A stretch of 64,000 bases of DNA, taken from positions 116,514,315 to 116,578,314 of the forward strand of contig CM070900.1 of the NCBI GenBank assembly GCA_036417435.1. The letters are read 5' to 3'. The notes beneath the pieces are model-generated. The model ran no database searches. It saw only the letters and a program-made list of their open reading frames with translations, and was not told the origin of the DNA. Made by a program: the position numbers and the translations under genes. This DNA is from Inia geoffrensis (taxonomy: Eukaryota > Chordata > Mammalia > Artiodactyla > Iniidae). Numbering within the stretch: the first letter of the stretch is position 1; the number at the start of each line of letters is the position of its first letter. Of this stretch, positions 25,349 through 38,627 are shown in pieces.

Positions 25349-25538
25349 GGGCTTCCCTGGTGGCGCAGTGGTTGAGAGTCCACCTGCCGATGCAGGGGAC
25401 ACGGGTTCGTGCCCCGGTCCGGGAAGATCCCACATGCTGCGGAGCTGCTGGGCCCGTGAGCCATGGCCACTGAGCCTGCGCGTCCGGAGCCTGTGCTCCA
25501 CAACGGGAGAGGTCACAACAGTGAGAGGCCTGCGTACC

Positions 25539-25573
<35 letters not shown>
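25349..25573 (+). mobile_element. CHR-2-type SINE with long A tail
   Basis: CHR-2 body ending in GCGTACCGC, followed by about 33 A residues that run straight into a (TA)n microsatellite. A target-site duplication could not be confirmed because the right flank is buried in the TA repeat. Confidence 0.92.

Positions 25574-25629
<56 letters not shown>
25574..25629. repeat. (TA)n microsatellite at SINE tail
   Basis: About 27 TA units directly follow the A tail of the CHR-2 SINE, apart from one GT interruption near the start. It probably grew from the SINE tail. Confidence 0.95.
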
Positions 25630-25630
<1 letters not shown>

Positions 25631-26514
25631 CCAGCTTATACATTGTAAGCCCACCTAGTCATGGATTTGTGAAATACAGACACAGCCTAATAAAATTCTA
25701 AGAAGACAACTGAGTTGTCACAATGTGACAAGAGTATAAATTCACATTGAATGGCTTTTCTAGTGCTTCCTACTAAATATGAATAGAACCAAAATATGTC
25801 TCCCAACATATCAGAAACAATATATATATTCTACTTAGTTTCAACGGGGAAAAACTTTTATAACTTAAGAATACTCAAAATATGTGACAATCTGTCACTG
25901 AATTAAAATACATTACAGTAACAAGTGACAATGTATGTACAAAACCCACTGCAGCTCAATGTTCGTCCTCACACACAAAGGCTATTTCTAAACAGGTCAG
26001 AGTAAAGTTCTGGCTGGTGGGGGCTGATGGCAGGATAGGACCTGAGATGAGCCAAAACTGTGTGTAATCCAAAACTCATTGATACTTAAATTTGGAATAG
26101 GTCTTTGAACTTACATCTGAACATGTCGTGAGAACAGGAGACTCCTGTTACTGTATACAGGCTCATCCTTATAAAATGTTTGCCTTGTATGGTGACGATA
26201 TTTTACTGAGGCCTTAACGAGTAGGGCACACCAGCACATCGCTCTGTGTGGTAAGGGTGGAGGAGGGTTATTCACAAGCCTTCTGCAAGTCCATTACCAC
26301 TAATACATGCCTCTCAAATAGAAGCAGGGCCTGACTGGGAAGTTGTAGGAGACAAAGGAGCAGTAGAGACCATTGCCTCTGGACTTGGGAATAAGGTACT
26401 CCTCCATACACATACCCCATAGTGCTTTCCATTAACTGAGTATTATTACAGTGTATTGTAACTGGCTATTTCGTTCCTTGTATCTTCCACAAAATTGCAA
26501 GATTTTTAAGAAAA
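25630..26514. other. Flank, no gene seen
   Basis: Nothing recognised. Confidence 0.5.
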
Positions 26515-27205
26515 ACCATTTGATTTTGAAATAATTAAAAATTCACAAAAAGGTACAAAGAAATGTCCTGTGCCTGTGCTGTGTACCCTTTCCCCAGCCC
26601 CTCTCCCCACTCCCAGTGTTAACATCTTGCATAACTACAATAGCAAAACCAGGTAATTAACATTGGTACAATCCATAAAGCTTATTCAGATTTCACCAGT
26701 TATGCATGCACTTATTTGTATGTGTGTGTATATGTGTGTAGCTGCATGCAACTTTATCACATCTGTAGCTTTGAGTAACCACTTCCACAATCAAGACACT
26801 GAACTGTGCCATCACCAGAGACTCCCAGTGCTACCCTTTCATGTCCACACCTACTCCCTCCCCTCCCCTCTCACCCCTGGCAACCACTAATCTGTCCTCC
26901 GTCTCTGTAATTATGTTATTTTATGAATGTTATATATATGGAAACAAGCAATAATGTATCTGTTTAAGGTAAACTCTTTTCATGCAGCACAATTTCCTTG
27001 AGGTTTATCCAAGTTGTTGCCCATAGCAAGAGTTGATTACTAGTTATTGCTAAGTAGTATTACATACTATGGATATATCACTGTCTGTTTAACCATTCAT
27101 CCATTATGGACATTTAGGTATTTCCAGTTTGGGGCTATTAACTAATACAGTTGTTATGAACATTCATGTACAAGTTTCAGTGTGAAAATAAATGGCAAGA
27201 TTTTT
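26515..27205 (+). mobile_element. Ancient L1 (L1M-type) 3' UTR
   Basis: Recognised by the ordered markers CTCACCCCTGGCAACCACTA, TCAAGACACTGAACTGTGCC, TCCAAGTTGTTGCCCATAGC, AACCATTCATCCATTATGGA and TTCCAGTTTGGGGCTATTA, which belong to the 3' UTR of old mammalian L1M elements. No intact ORF remains. Confidence 0.75.
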
Positions 27206-27214
27206 AAGGGGATA

Positions 27215-27305
27215 GGTTGTGTCATATTCATCACTGTATCTCCAACACTTTACAGAACACACAGTAGGTACTCAAAATACTTGCTGAAGGAATGAATGAA
27301 AGAAC
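27215..27305 (+). mobile_element. L2 LINE 3' end
   Basis: CATCACTGTATCTCCAACAC, CACACAGTAGGTACTCAAAA and GCTGAAGGAATGAATGAAAG match the L2 terminus, directly after the L1M fragment. Confidence 0.65.
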
Positions 27306-27441
27306 CACAACATTGCCTCTAAATGGCAGGAAATAAAACAGAGCTCATCTTGTGGAAAAAACATAATTAGTTGGGAGGGAAAATATCAGGAAGAGGTCCT
27401 GGAAGTTGCACAGACAGTTTAAAGACTTTAGCAGTGTTCCA

Positions 27442-27444
<3 letters not shown>

Positions 27445-27477
<33 letters not shown>
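27445..27477. repeat. (CA)n microsatellite
   Basis: About 16 uninterrupted CA units. Confidence 0.95.
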
Positions 27478-27479
<2 letters not shown>

Positions 27480-27549
27480 CAATTCCAACATTTTTCACTT
27501 TGTTTCAAGTATTGAGCTTCATGTGAAGATAGTTTTTGAATTAATAAGC

Positions 27550-28745
27550 TATGGTTAAACTTTAAAGAAACAATTGGAGAGACCTCCTATCCAGCCAAGA
27601 CGAATTAAGAGGGGCTGGATGCACCCTCCTTCCTAAAACAACAACCACCACCAAACTCTGACAAACTATATGAAACAATGATTTTTAAGACACAGGGCAT
27701 CAGGCAACAAAAAGCACTTATCCCTGAGAGATGAAGAGCCAAGGAGGTGAATCTTACGAATGTCCTGCTTACTGTCTTGAGGGTTTCTTGGCAGTGGCAC
27801 AGGGAGGGTAACTCAAGGGACACAAACTCCCAGAGTTGAGGAAACAGAAGTGAAGGCATGGCAGAACAGGGTGGCTACAGTTCACAGGTCACAGCACATG
27901 GCAGAGAGCTGCTGCACAGAGAAAGCTCTCCTAAGATCTGCAAAGAGTCCCACTCGGGAGTTTAGCAGAGTATTGATCTGGGCAAATGTGTGAGGAAACT
28001 ACCCGAGGCTGGGTATTCCTAACTTTAAGGAATAAATGGATCTAAGCAATGATCAATACCTGCTAACATCTCAAATAGAGAGAGAACCAGTAGTTTTGCC
28101 CAGCCTTCTCCAAATGAATCTGGGCAGGTTCCTAGTCTTAATTACCAACTAATAGGATAGACATGGGACAGAGGACCTTATTAAACAACTCCACAGGGAT
28201 GCATCAGCAAATACAAACTATGGAAAGCTCTACAAGGACAATCCAGTTATCTCAACAAATAAGGAAAAATAAATACACTGAGGGGGGAACCTATAGATTA
28301 AAAGAGAAGAGAAATATCAACTAATTGCAAAGTATGGAACTTATACGTATTCTGTTTCAAACAGTAAAAAGTAATTATAAAAATTTTTGAGGCAATTGGA
28401 AAAATTTGAATATTGATTGTACCTATTTGACAACAATAAGAAATGTTGACTTTTTCAGTGTGGTTTATTTTTTAGATGTGGCTCATTTTCTCAATTTTAA
28501 AAAAAAAGTCCTAATCTTTTAAAGATACCTACTGAAATATTAAAGGATGAAGTGATGTCATGTCTGGGATTGGCTTCAAAATAATTTGGGATGAGGTGAG
28601 AGGTGGTAAGGGGATATGATGAAACAAAGTTGCCTACAAGACAACAGTTGTTGAAGTAGGTGTACTTGTATGCAAGTTCATACCGTTCTCTCTACTTTTA
28701 AATATGTTTGGAATTTTCATATAACAAATTTAGATAAATAAACTT
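27550..28745 (+). mobile_element. Ancient L1 (L1M-type) 3' region
   Basis: The 3' part (28,555-28,745) has the pattern GGATTGGCTTCAAAATAATT, TTGTTGAAGTAGGTG, CTCTCTACTTTTAAATATGT and GGAATTTTCATATAACAA typical of an L1M 3' end. The upstream kilobase fits its non-coding 3' UTR (for example ACTCCACAGGGATGCATCAG, AAGCTCTACAAGGACAATCC) but is less certain. The start coordinate is approximate. Confidence 0.5.
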
Positions 28746-30151
28746 AAAAACACACAAATAAATACACAATTGAGGTGGTAGTTAAGGACTCAGTGGTCAC
28801 AGTCTGAACGAAAACAATTTCTCAGACACAGAGAGATCAGAGCCGATATTTTACAAGGACACTGAAGACTTGTGATCTGCCCCATTTCCTTACTGGAGGA
28901 CCATGTGTTCTCCAAACAGACACTGTCTTTTAAGCAAGGATAGACCTTCTCTCTGAAAACCTGACAGTATACAAGTGGTTGACTACCTAATCTAAGACAC
29001 CAAAAGATATCAAAGGACACCCCAAAACTGGGTCTATAAATGTGGTTGTTACTTCTTCCTGTTCTTTTAATAAGGTGAGGTGTGTGAGAAGTCTAATAGA
29101 GCATGCTGACTGCTGTCCTTCCAACAGCATCCTTGCAACACAGCTCATTCCATTCAGTTTGACCATTCCCATGTCTATCGTTTGCTTAACTACTCCACTT
29201 ACTGCTCACACTTTTTAGTTTCTGGGTTTTGAGGTGAGGGGAAAGGAATCTTTGGAGATGTCCAAAATTCTTTCTCAAGGCAAATAATTCATTAGAAAGT
29301 ACGTTTTATCTAAAAACTGTTCTTTTCTTTTTTGACGGTAGGAGGGATATTTTGAGTAGCTTGTCCAAGCTTCTGCCAAAAGAAATCTCCTCTCTCTTCT
29401 AACCTTATCTGAATCCTACCCTCCAAAAGGATATGCCCGAGTCCAATAAAGGGAGCTCCTAAGAGGATGAGTGTTATATCTTCCATTTAAAAAAATTCCT
29501 CGTGGTCTATAGTTCAATATCCTACAAATAACCAATATGCTACATTTATGCAAGAAGTGAGTTGATTTACTGATTTTTTCTAAAAAATGTAACTTTTAAA
29601 TTCTCAGTATTTTAAGTAATTATTCTGTCTATAATACGACTGTACTAGTACTATTATTAAAATATCATCATGCATCCTAATGTTCATTTTCACTAAATGT
29701 CTGAAAAGGCCCTGGGAACAGATTAAACACCTGATGTGTGCTTTGGGAGCAGAATCAACTTTGGGGGATCAAGACCAGTGAGGATTTGTGTAGCCTGGTT
29801 ACATTTTGGGAAATATCTGCAAGGATGTATTGCAGAAATTGTCAGTGAACTTTTCAAAATATTGATCACCACAGTTAGAAATTTTACTGAAGTGTTTTTC
29901 TTTTTAGACACAGTCTTGTTTACAATGGCCACATTAAAAGTTGCTAGTCTGAGCTTATGAAACAATATTATAATGTCTCCCCATCAACTGTATTAAAAAC
30001 ACTTATCTTTGGGAAATGTTATAAAAAATTTCATTACGATGATAATTTAAATATTAAAGCAAATATAAAAAATGATATTGTGTGATAGAATACCAAAGGA
30101 TTAAAAATTCTTTGTGAAAGGGTATTTTACTTTCTGATAAAAGCAAAATAT
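28746..30151. other. Flank, no gene seen
   Basis: Overlapping opposite-strand frames at 29,723-29,965 are chance shadows of each other with no domain. Nothing else recognised. Confidence 0.5.
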
Positions 30152-30343
30152 AGTACAGTAACCACTAGTCACATATGGCCTATGTAAATTTAAAGTAATT
30201 AAATTTAAATAAAATTTAAAATTCAGTTTCTCCATTGCACAAGCCAATTTCAAGTGCTCAACAGACACATGTGGCCACTGGTTACCATACTGGACAGCGC
30301 AGATACAGAACATGTCCATCATCACAGAAAGTTCTATTGAATA
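30152..30343 (-). mobile_element. Non-autonomous DNA transposon fragment (hAT/MER-like)
   Basis: CCACTAGTCACATATGGCCT, an AT-rich middle, CAAGTGCTCAACAGACACAT, CCATACTGGACAGCGCAGAT and ATCACAGAAAGTTCTATTGA are diagnostic pieces of a palindromic mammal-wide DNA element. Strand is a convention, since the element is nearly self-complementary at its ends. Confidence 0.65.
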
Positions 30344-31220
30344 ATGATGGTCTTTGTTAGACAGGCCACTACTGATGAACTGATGTGCATATATCAATTT
30401 GTTTCTATTGTCATTTTCTCTTTGGTATAGGAGGTTGAATTAAACCTATCAAATTTAAATGATTTTTCTGGAAAATCTATATTCTAATGTAAATATTTAA
30501 AACTGTGCCACAAGCACTGCAGTGTAGATTTTCTTTTTCCTCTCGCTATAGGGAGAATGGAATTTTTTAAAATTCCATATCCTCAAGATAAGGAATTATA
30601 ACATTAGCTAGTTTTCCCTTCGATTTGCATTTTCTTTCTTTATAATGATCTATTCTAACCATGCACTGCTTCCGAGTTTACCCAGCAATTGCCACCAGTT
30701 ACCTTTATTTTGTGGAAAGGAATTCCTAGTTTAGAGGGCAGTACTTCAGGCCTCCACCTCCACACTTTTGAAGTTTGTAACTAGCATTAAAAAAAAAAAC
30801 TCTCACAGCCTAGGTCCTCTGACCAGGTGAAGGGTATGTCTAATGTAGCAGAGAAACTGTGAGTGAGATCATCTCTGTCATTCATGCTTAGCAAGGAACC
30901 AGGCTGCAGAGCAAAGTCAGAAATACAACAGTAACAAAAGTAAATACAAATAATATGAAAAACTCCCAAACCACAGGGCTAAACCAGCTGTATTTAAATG
31001 CAACTCCTGAAAACCTTGATGAAAAGTAATATATCTGTGTTTAAAAGACTAGTTAAACCACATAGCTGACGCAAATGGTAAAAAAGATCTATAATTACAT
31101 GAGCATACTTTTAAGTATTTCATTAAAAAGTAAACTATAATGAATAATCATTTAGCATTGAAAATAATTTGATTTTAAAGGTAGAAAGGTCAAATATGAA
31201 AAACATAATAAAGTCCAGGT
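30344..31220. other. Flank, no gene seen
   Basis: Only the short palindrome at 30,557-30,578 stands out. Confidence 0.5.
30557..30578. repeat. Short AT-rich palindrome
   Basis: ATGGAATTTT, TT, AAAATTCCAT: a perfect 10-bp-arm inverted repeat. Such short AT-rich palindromes are common by chance. Confidence 0.6.
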
Positions 31221-31234
31221 AAAGAAATACTCGA

Positions 31235-31447
31235 GGGCTTCCCTGGTGGCGCAGTGGTTGAGAGTCCGCCTGCCGATGCAGGGGACACGGGTTCGTGCTC
31301 CGGTCCGGGAAGATCCCACATGCCGTGAAGCGGCTAGGCCCATGAGCCATGGCTGCTGAGCCTGAGCATCTAGAGCCTGTGCTCCACAACAGGAGAGGCC
31401 ACAACAGTGAGAGGCCCGCGTACCGCAAATTAAAAAAAAAAAAAAAA
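31235..31447 (+). mobile_element. CHR-2-type SINE
   Basis: CHR-2 with the GGGCTTCCCTGGTGGCGCAG head and ATTAAAAA-type tail, flanked by AAAGAAATACTCGA (31,221-31,234) and AAAGAAATACTTGA (from about 31,448). It is the last CHR SINE before the MEF2C promoter. Confidence 0.93.
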
Positions 31448-31461
31448 AAAGAAATACTTGA

Positions 31462-34400
31462 AAGAACAATCCAATTATTTTAGAAATGGATCTTTCTCCA
31501 GAACAGCATATTGTTTCGAAACTAAATTTCCATAGTAGATTCCATAGTTCCTGAAAATTAATTAGAGCCTTGAAATTAGCTACAGAAATGTAACTTAGCT
31601 TGGGGACAAAAAAAAAAAAGAATGAATGAAAATAATATGCCAACCTCCCAAACCGTTCTGCCAACAGATTTTTGCATTTTGGAAATTACACTTGCTTTCA
31701 AGATTCTTTGGGTCATTTAAATACTTAACCTCATCTCTTTGCTCACTTGCTCATTCCCCAAGTAAGTCTAAAACCAAATAAATTGCTATAAATGTTTACC
31801 AACAAAATATTATTTTCCAAGTCATTTTTCTTAACTTTTGAAATTTAAAAAGTTTTATTACAATTAGGTAACTACTCCTGGCACAAGGCCTCTGAAACGT
31901 TGTTTCTCAGACACTAATGGGTCTTTGAAAAGTTTGAAACTCTTAATTCATTAAGACTCTGAGTAGTTGTTTTGTACCTAACAAGGAGAATTGATGGAGA
32001 AGTTGGGACTAAACACATAATTTTCTCAAATATGATGAAAACATAAGGGTTTTGTTATGATGCATGTAACAATCAAGAACCTGTTTCTTTTTAGCAAGCT
32101 CCTAAAAAGTACCTCCCATATAATTATTAAATAAAAACACTCACTTATTCAGTACTCAGCTAGCTTTTAAACCCTGAATAAGAGAAGTACACAGTGAGAG
32201 AGGTACTTACATGGTTTCCTTGGATACTGGATGATGCCATTCAGGTCTATGTTTTTATCTGAAAGTGGTGCCCTGTGGAGAAATGAGGCTTGGTGAGTGG
32301 CTGTTTATACATAGTAAGTAAATAAGAGCTTTGTTTATTTTACAAAGCACTCTTGATTTTAACCCAGATATCTTCTTCTCATCACACCCAACCCTGGTAA
32401 ATGGCAATAAAAATATGGTAGAACAGGTACTTCGCACAACTCTTTTAAACACCACTTAAGAAACCATAATTAATAAAGCAAAAGCTCCGAATGCCATGGC
32501 TAAGCACATTACTCCTTGGGCTGCTTTATATATCTTGACTACTATATTTATGTCAGATGTATCAATGAACACTGCCTGCCTCTCTCTTTCCCTTCAAGAG
32601 GAATTGCTCTCAAAGCATCAATAAGGAAATTAATCTAAAAAATTCACATAAATGATAAATGTCCTTACTGTAATCACAGAGTGAGAGAACTCTAGCTTTA
32701 GCCCGCTCCTAAACACCCAGGTTGCCACAGACATTAGCTGCCATTTTAAATGTCGTAGTGGGATCCTAGATTCCCAATCGTTTAAGTGCTATGAGCATAC
32801 AATTTTGACATTCAGTCTCTCAGAACTACATGCTTTCTAATTTTGGTAGCATGATTAATCCCCCCTATGTGATGAGTTTTAACCTTCTAATATATCTTTG
32901 GATAAAAAAGAACAAATGAGCTACAGCAAAGAACGGCAACTAACTTTAATGCTTAACACAATTTAATAACCTGAAATGAAGTAAATGTGTGTTATGTTTC
33001 CATTAAAAAGTTTCCAGCCACAATTAACTGAACAAAAACTCGTCTTTTTCCAAGATCATTCTTGGAAATGTAATTTTAAAGTCTGTGTGAAATAAGAAAC
33101 TTACTTTTTACCATATGAAAGCAATCTCATTTTTCAGGAATGATTTTTGGATAGACTTCCGATTTGATATTTTCCATTTGAACTAGCAGCGAAGGGGCTA
33201 GTAAGGGGGGAGGAGAGGAAAGCAAGTCTGTGTTCTTTTGCCAGCACTGACAAAGGTCTGGTTGTCAGTGATACCTTTGCAGCTAAATTTACTCCAGAGT
33301 GACAGGAACAGGTGCACCTTGGCCTGCCAGACACTTGTGCACAGGGATCACGCATCTTACGGCTTGACGATCAAGGGGGGAAAGCCTGGGTCTTCATAGA
33401 AAAGGAGAGGAGGCAAAGGAAGCCCAAACTGGGGGTTTCTCTTCAAAGCCAGCTGGTCTGGCTTTATTCTACAGGAATTTTTTTACCTGTCAGAGTTTGG
33501 ACAACAAAGCCCTCAGCAGGTGCTGACGGGTACAACTTCCTGGAGAAGCAGAAAGGCGCTGGTGAGTTTCAATTGCCAAATATACTTTTTAATCTCTAAA
33601 AGTTGATTTTGTTATCTTGGAAGAGGCACTGCTGAGGTACCTACATTCAGAAAGCTGATGAGACCACTGGAATCAGAGCCAACTAACTCAACAGTGGGTT
33701 TTCCTGGTGTAGAAAGTAGGGCTGTTACCATTTGACAACTTTTTAGAGTGAAAAAAAAAAAAAGTTTTTTTAAAAGAAAATGCTTCATATTTTAAACGTT
33801 GGTCTCTTTCATCACTATCTTCAGTATCTGAAAGATGAAGAATTAATTATATATATGATACTAGACTATTCAAATAAATATACAAATATCATTTCATCTC
33901 CTTTTTATCTAATTCTGTCATAATCTACTTATTCTACATAAAATGTTATTTTTCAATATTTCTCCAAGTAAAAATGTGAAATGGTACATGCTCTTTTCAA
34001 AAGTTTCATGGGCTAGAATTTTTTATGCATACATGTGACAGGAATATGATTAGAGAGAATATGAAATTAATTTTATTTTTAATACAATTTTAAAACATGT
34101 ATTGCACAGAATATTTAATAATTAGAAGTGGCAACATTTTCTTGTTACAGAGTTTCTTCAGAGAAAAATCTTCAAAATAAACAATAAACACTACTAAAGC
34201 ATGTTTTTACGTCATTGATTTCCAAAATTAGAACATTTATATCATTGGTATTTTTATTTTGTGAATTCAAAAGTTTAGGCAAAAATATTTTTTTTCAGAA
34301 TAGGATTTTAATTAATGCAAAATATGGAAAAATGAGACCACATGTTAGGACATATTTTTAAAAAGTGATTCTATTTCAAGGACTCATTCTTTTAACTATG

Positions 34401-37400
34401 CTTCACAGCATTTCTCTACAAATTGTTGTATTATAGCAAATTGAAAACATTTAAGCAAGTAGGGAGCTTAAAGCTAGGGACTATACACAGTAAACATATG
34501 AAACCATTTTAATAACCAAAATCCATATTCACAAGTAACATGGACTAATGAATGTAAAGGATGCACAGCATACATTGATCAAGAATGCTATAAATTATTA
34601 TGCATAAAATCAATTTTCTTGGCTGTGGGGGGCAAAACTGGTGTTTAGAAGAGAAATGTTCCTACCAATATAACTTAACACTATGAGGCAATTGTTTTAT
34701 TCAGACAATCCCATAAATAATTTTCAATCTACATGCTTAACACATTGTCACATAGTGGGAAAATAATAAGATCTGATTTTTTTTAATGACCACTGTTATC
34801 TAAAACAATTTTCGGATCAATGATGACACAGGTATGTCACAAATTTATATGTATCATACTCTTTCAGACTAACCTAATGGCTGTTTAAAATTATGAAATA
34901 TTTGTGGTTTAAAAAGTTACCAGAAATTATCCACCCCACCAAAAATATCTAATATTTTTAAAACACAATCTTATCTACATTTTAATGAAACCATATTTTG
35001 AAACCTCAAAACTCAAATCTGATTTTCATTAAAATTATGACGTAGAATATGGTTCAGAAGATTAAAGCATATTTTATTTTTTAAAAAGGAGTGTACTTAT
35101 TGTGGTTTCAAACTGCTATTTTTATGTGATATTTTGTCATCTTCCTCATATTGATTCTGGCACCTGAGTAACCATGGCCACTGAAATTTTTAGATAACTT
35201 CATTAGTCTCTTAAAGAATGAATATGTATTCCATGAACTTCATAATTTTGTTTATTTACCTGGTCTGTTAAATACTATATTCTGAAAGAATCAAAGTGCT
35301 CGATTTTAAAGATGACTAAGTACTGCAAAACTGAACATACACATTTAAGTCAACTTCGAAATTACATTTGTTAAGTTTTTGTGTGCAATACAATTGGCTA
35401 TAATTATAAACACTGTTTGTCATTAACACTAAGTATAAATAATACAAAAGCTTCTTCCATATTATTTTTTATGACTCTTGTGAATTATTTAAGTGTGACT
35501 GAACCTATTAGAAACAATGTTAGGTATAGCCCAAATATTTGTAAATAACTAAAACTTATAATTTTAACCCTGCTCTAAATTGTTGGCTTAATCTAAAATT
35601 CTATGATATTTTCTTTTACTTATGAGCAAAAGCTTTAACTCCTAGTTTGACATGCAACTACATGTTTGTCCTTTCTGATAAACTTTCAACTTTCATGTCA
35701 GTAAAAGACCTATGCCAACGCCCACAATGTATGGGAATGGTTTCTTTTAATAAGCCTTAGTTAGAAACTTGGCTTAAAGTTGCAATGACTAAAAGTTTAA
35801 TTGCAAAACACATGCACTTTAAGAATTATTTACAATACACCTTCATATCTTAAGGACAGCTTATAGTGGAGAAAAATTAATTATTCTCCCCTTTCAGAAA
35901 GACATTTGAAAACCATTTTGTTTACCTTGTATATTCATAGGGAAAACCTTGGTTCTCCCCGCAACTAACTTCAATAAATTTTATTCTGAATATCAATCTA
36001 TTTAATTTCAGGACAAAGAAGTTTCCAGCTAAAATGGTTTACTTGTAAGTATTTAAAGAAACAAAAATATTTTGGCAGCTTTATATGTATCTCCTCATTG
36101 ACCAACCACCTGACTGACAGCTGTCAACTGTCTGTGGGCCAAATGTAACCCAGTAAAGATAAAAATTACATATTACTCATCCCTGTTGATAATACCTGGT
36201 GCCAGTAGGTTTTCAAATAGGAATAACTAGACTGTAGATATAAAGAGGTAAAAGAGGAATCATCTGAACTGCCTACCATGCCTCCTTTGTCACTAACTTG
36301 TTTCCCCTTCTTTTTCTTATTTATCCCGTTTCTCTCAATGTCCATATATCACACCTACAAAGAGTTAATTTCCTTAAGGAAACTTCATATATAAGTAACA
36401 AGTATGCGTCCATGAAAATACTGAGCAGCCAGGTAATGATGGCCACACATTTCTTTCAATCAAATCTCCTTTTAAGCTCATGGAATCTTTGAAAGAGTCT
36501 TTGAAGCTTTCAACTACTCATTTTAAAGAAAATGAAACAGAAGCACAAAAATGATATTTACCCAAGGTCACCAACCTGAGGATGTAGATGCAGACTTGGA
36601 ACTGTCTCACAACTTCATGATTTTTTTTTCTGTTAGACTTAAACCATGTGGACTGTAAAACTATAAGTAAAAAAGAGCACACGGAAAATTAATGTGAGTT
36701 ACATTTCTTTGGAGAACCATTTTCAGTTACCAAATTTAATACCTTCGTAGAGAGATACAATTTTATCAGAGCATATTAAAATGTAGTTTTAACAAAGAGC
36801 AAAAATACGTTAAACTATCTATGGTATAAATTCTTCTTTAGTTTCTCTTTACCATTTAAACTGATTTCCAAACTGAAAATATTTATGGTGCATATGAAGT
36901 AGCGGAAATAAAATATAATCAATGGCAGCATATATGTTTAGAAGATGAATGAAAAGTCAGGTTGAAATTTTTTTTATATATTAGGGGATAATTAAAAATA
37001 CCAAATATACCAAAGTATAAGCATATGTATAATACTGACGTGCAGAATATATTAAACCTTCACATAACTGACTCAACAACTAACTAGCTTGTGTAGGTAT
37101 GTGTATTAATTACTAAACCTCTCTGGACCCCAGAGGCTTCATCGGCAAGTGTTTCCTAACAGCTAAGAAATTCTATAACTCAATAATCCTGTATTAATAT
37201 AAGTATCTGACACTTATTTATATAATTATTAATTTTATTAATAAAAATTTATATTGCTATAATTTTTTGATAATGCTGCACAACACACTGATTCAAGGTC
37301 ATGAAAATATATTCAAATTTTTTCTGACCCTTCAGAAAAGAAATTGTTTAGGAGATATCTACCACGTTCTGAATTTAAAGTAATTTATATTAACCCTGGG

Positions 37401-38450
37401 CTTTGGAGAAATATTTGCCTTTGAGAAGTGTTTGTTTAAAATCCAGACTTCGAAATGAATTTTTTTAAAAAGGAGTGGGGAGCTTAAAACATTGATACAG
37501 GATACGGGAGGAAAATGTGGGCAGGGTTTCCCTGCAAGGAATTCATCTAAAATAACCTCCAACAGCTCTATGATACCATTTAGCAACTAAATTATATATC
37601 TAAATTTACAAATGAATTTGCTTATTCTATTACATTTAGTCCAAATCAACATTAGTCATTAATCAGCAAACCATTTAACAATATGCAATAACAGTATGCA
37701 AATCAATTGCAAGCAAAATAATCAGTACAATAATATCCATTTCCAACAACTGGGAAAGACAGGGGTGTCATAGCAAAATATGCAAAACCACAAGACTTTC
37801 AAATAAATTCAATCATCTCCCTGCATCTCAAAGGGGTGTTAGTGAAAGTGAATGACTTGTTCCTCGTCTGCGTTTGCAAGATCATAAATGTTACCTCCTT
37901 AGAGCTGAAGACTGCTGTCCAAAGAGCACCAGAGCAGAAGTAGGCAGCTAAACTGCAGTCTCTGTTTCACTACTTAAGTCATTTTGTAACTGGAAACAAC
38001 TCATGTAACCTCTGTGAGGCTACTGAATAGATGAGACTCTTTGCTGGGCTGTGTGTAAATCATAGGAAAGGAAGTTTTAGTTATCCAATAGAAGGGGTTT
38101 CCTCTGCTGGTGTGAAGTCCTAAAAGGATTCTAGGACATACTGGTGGGATTCTGCCTGCAATGGCATGCCCTGCCCTCTCCCTATTGCTGTAAGTAACCC
38201 ACCATGTCAGCATTCCAAATAATTAAAACACCAGTATTAACCTATGAAATCAGCAGGCAAAACAAAATCACTTTGTAATACACTACTGTCCGGCTGGCCA
38301 TATTTTTCCCACTTGGGTAAATGGAACATGAAAGGTCTTAGCCTCAAAATGATATTATCACTCATAGCTTTGAACTTTTCAGTGTATTCTATAAGGCTGA
38401 GTTGACACAAAGGACTTAACGGTCATTTAATGTTTTCAGTTTTATGAAAT
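31462..38450. other. Long AT-rich stretch, no gene seen
   Basis: Seven kilobases without a CHR SINE or L1 that I recognise. Only MIR-like scraps (36,520-36,605; weaker near 37,070-37,150) and A runs are visible. The frame at 33,312-33,599 (95 codons) lies in slightly GC-richer DNA but has no recognisable domain. Any regulatory content would need conservation data. Confidence 0.5.
36520..36605 (-). mobile_element. MIR SINE fragment
   Basis: CATTTTAAAGAAAATGAAAC, TTACCCAAGGTCACCAACCT and GATGCAGACTTGGAACTG follow the reverse MIR core. Short and diverged. Confidence 0.45.
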
Positions 38451-38460
38451 GGGAGACTTT

Positions 38461-38617
38461 AAAATTTTTTTTATTGAAGTATAGTTGACTTACAATGTTG
38501 TGTTACAGGTGTACAGCAAAGTGATTCAGTTATACATACATATATATTCTTTTTCAGATTCTTTTCCATTATAAGTTATTACAAGATATTGAACATAGTG
38601 CCCTGTGCTCTACAGTA
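38461..38617 (-). mobile_element. L1 3' end fragment
   Basis: A T-rich start followed by TATTGAAGTATAGTTGAC and ACAGGTGTACAGCAAAGTGA is the reverse complement of the cetartiodactyl L1 3' end (ACTATACTTCAATAAA near the tail). The roughly 157-bp fragment is flanked by GGGAGACTTT (38,451-38,460) and GGGAGATTTT (38,618-38,627), a likely target-site duplication, so it is a severely 5'-truncated insertion. Confidence 0.8.
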
Positions 38618-38627
38618 GGGAGATTTT

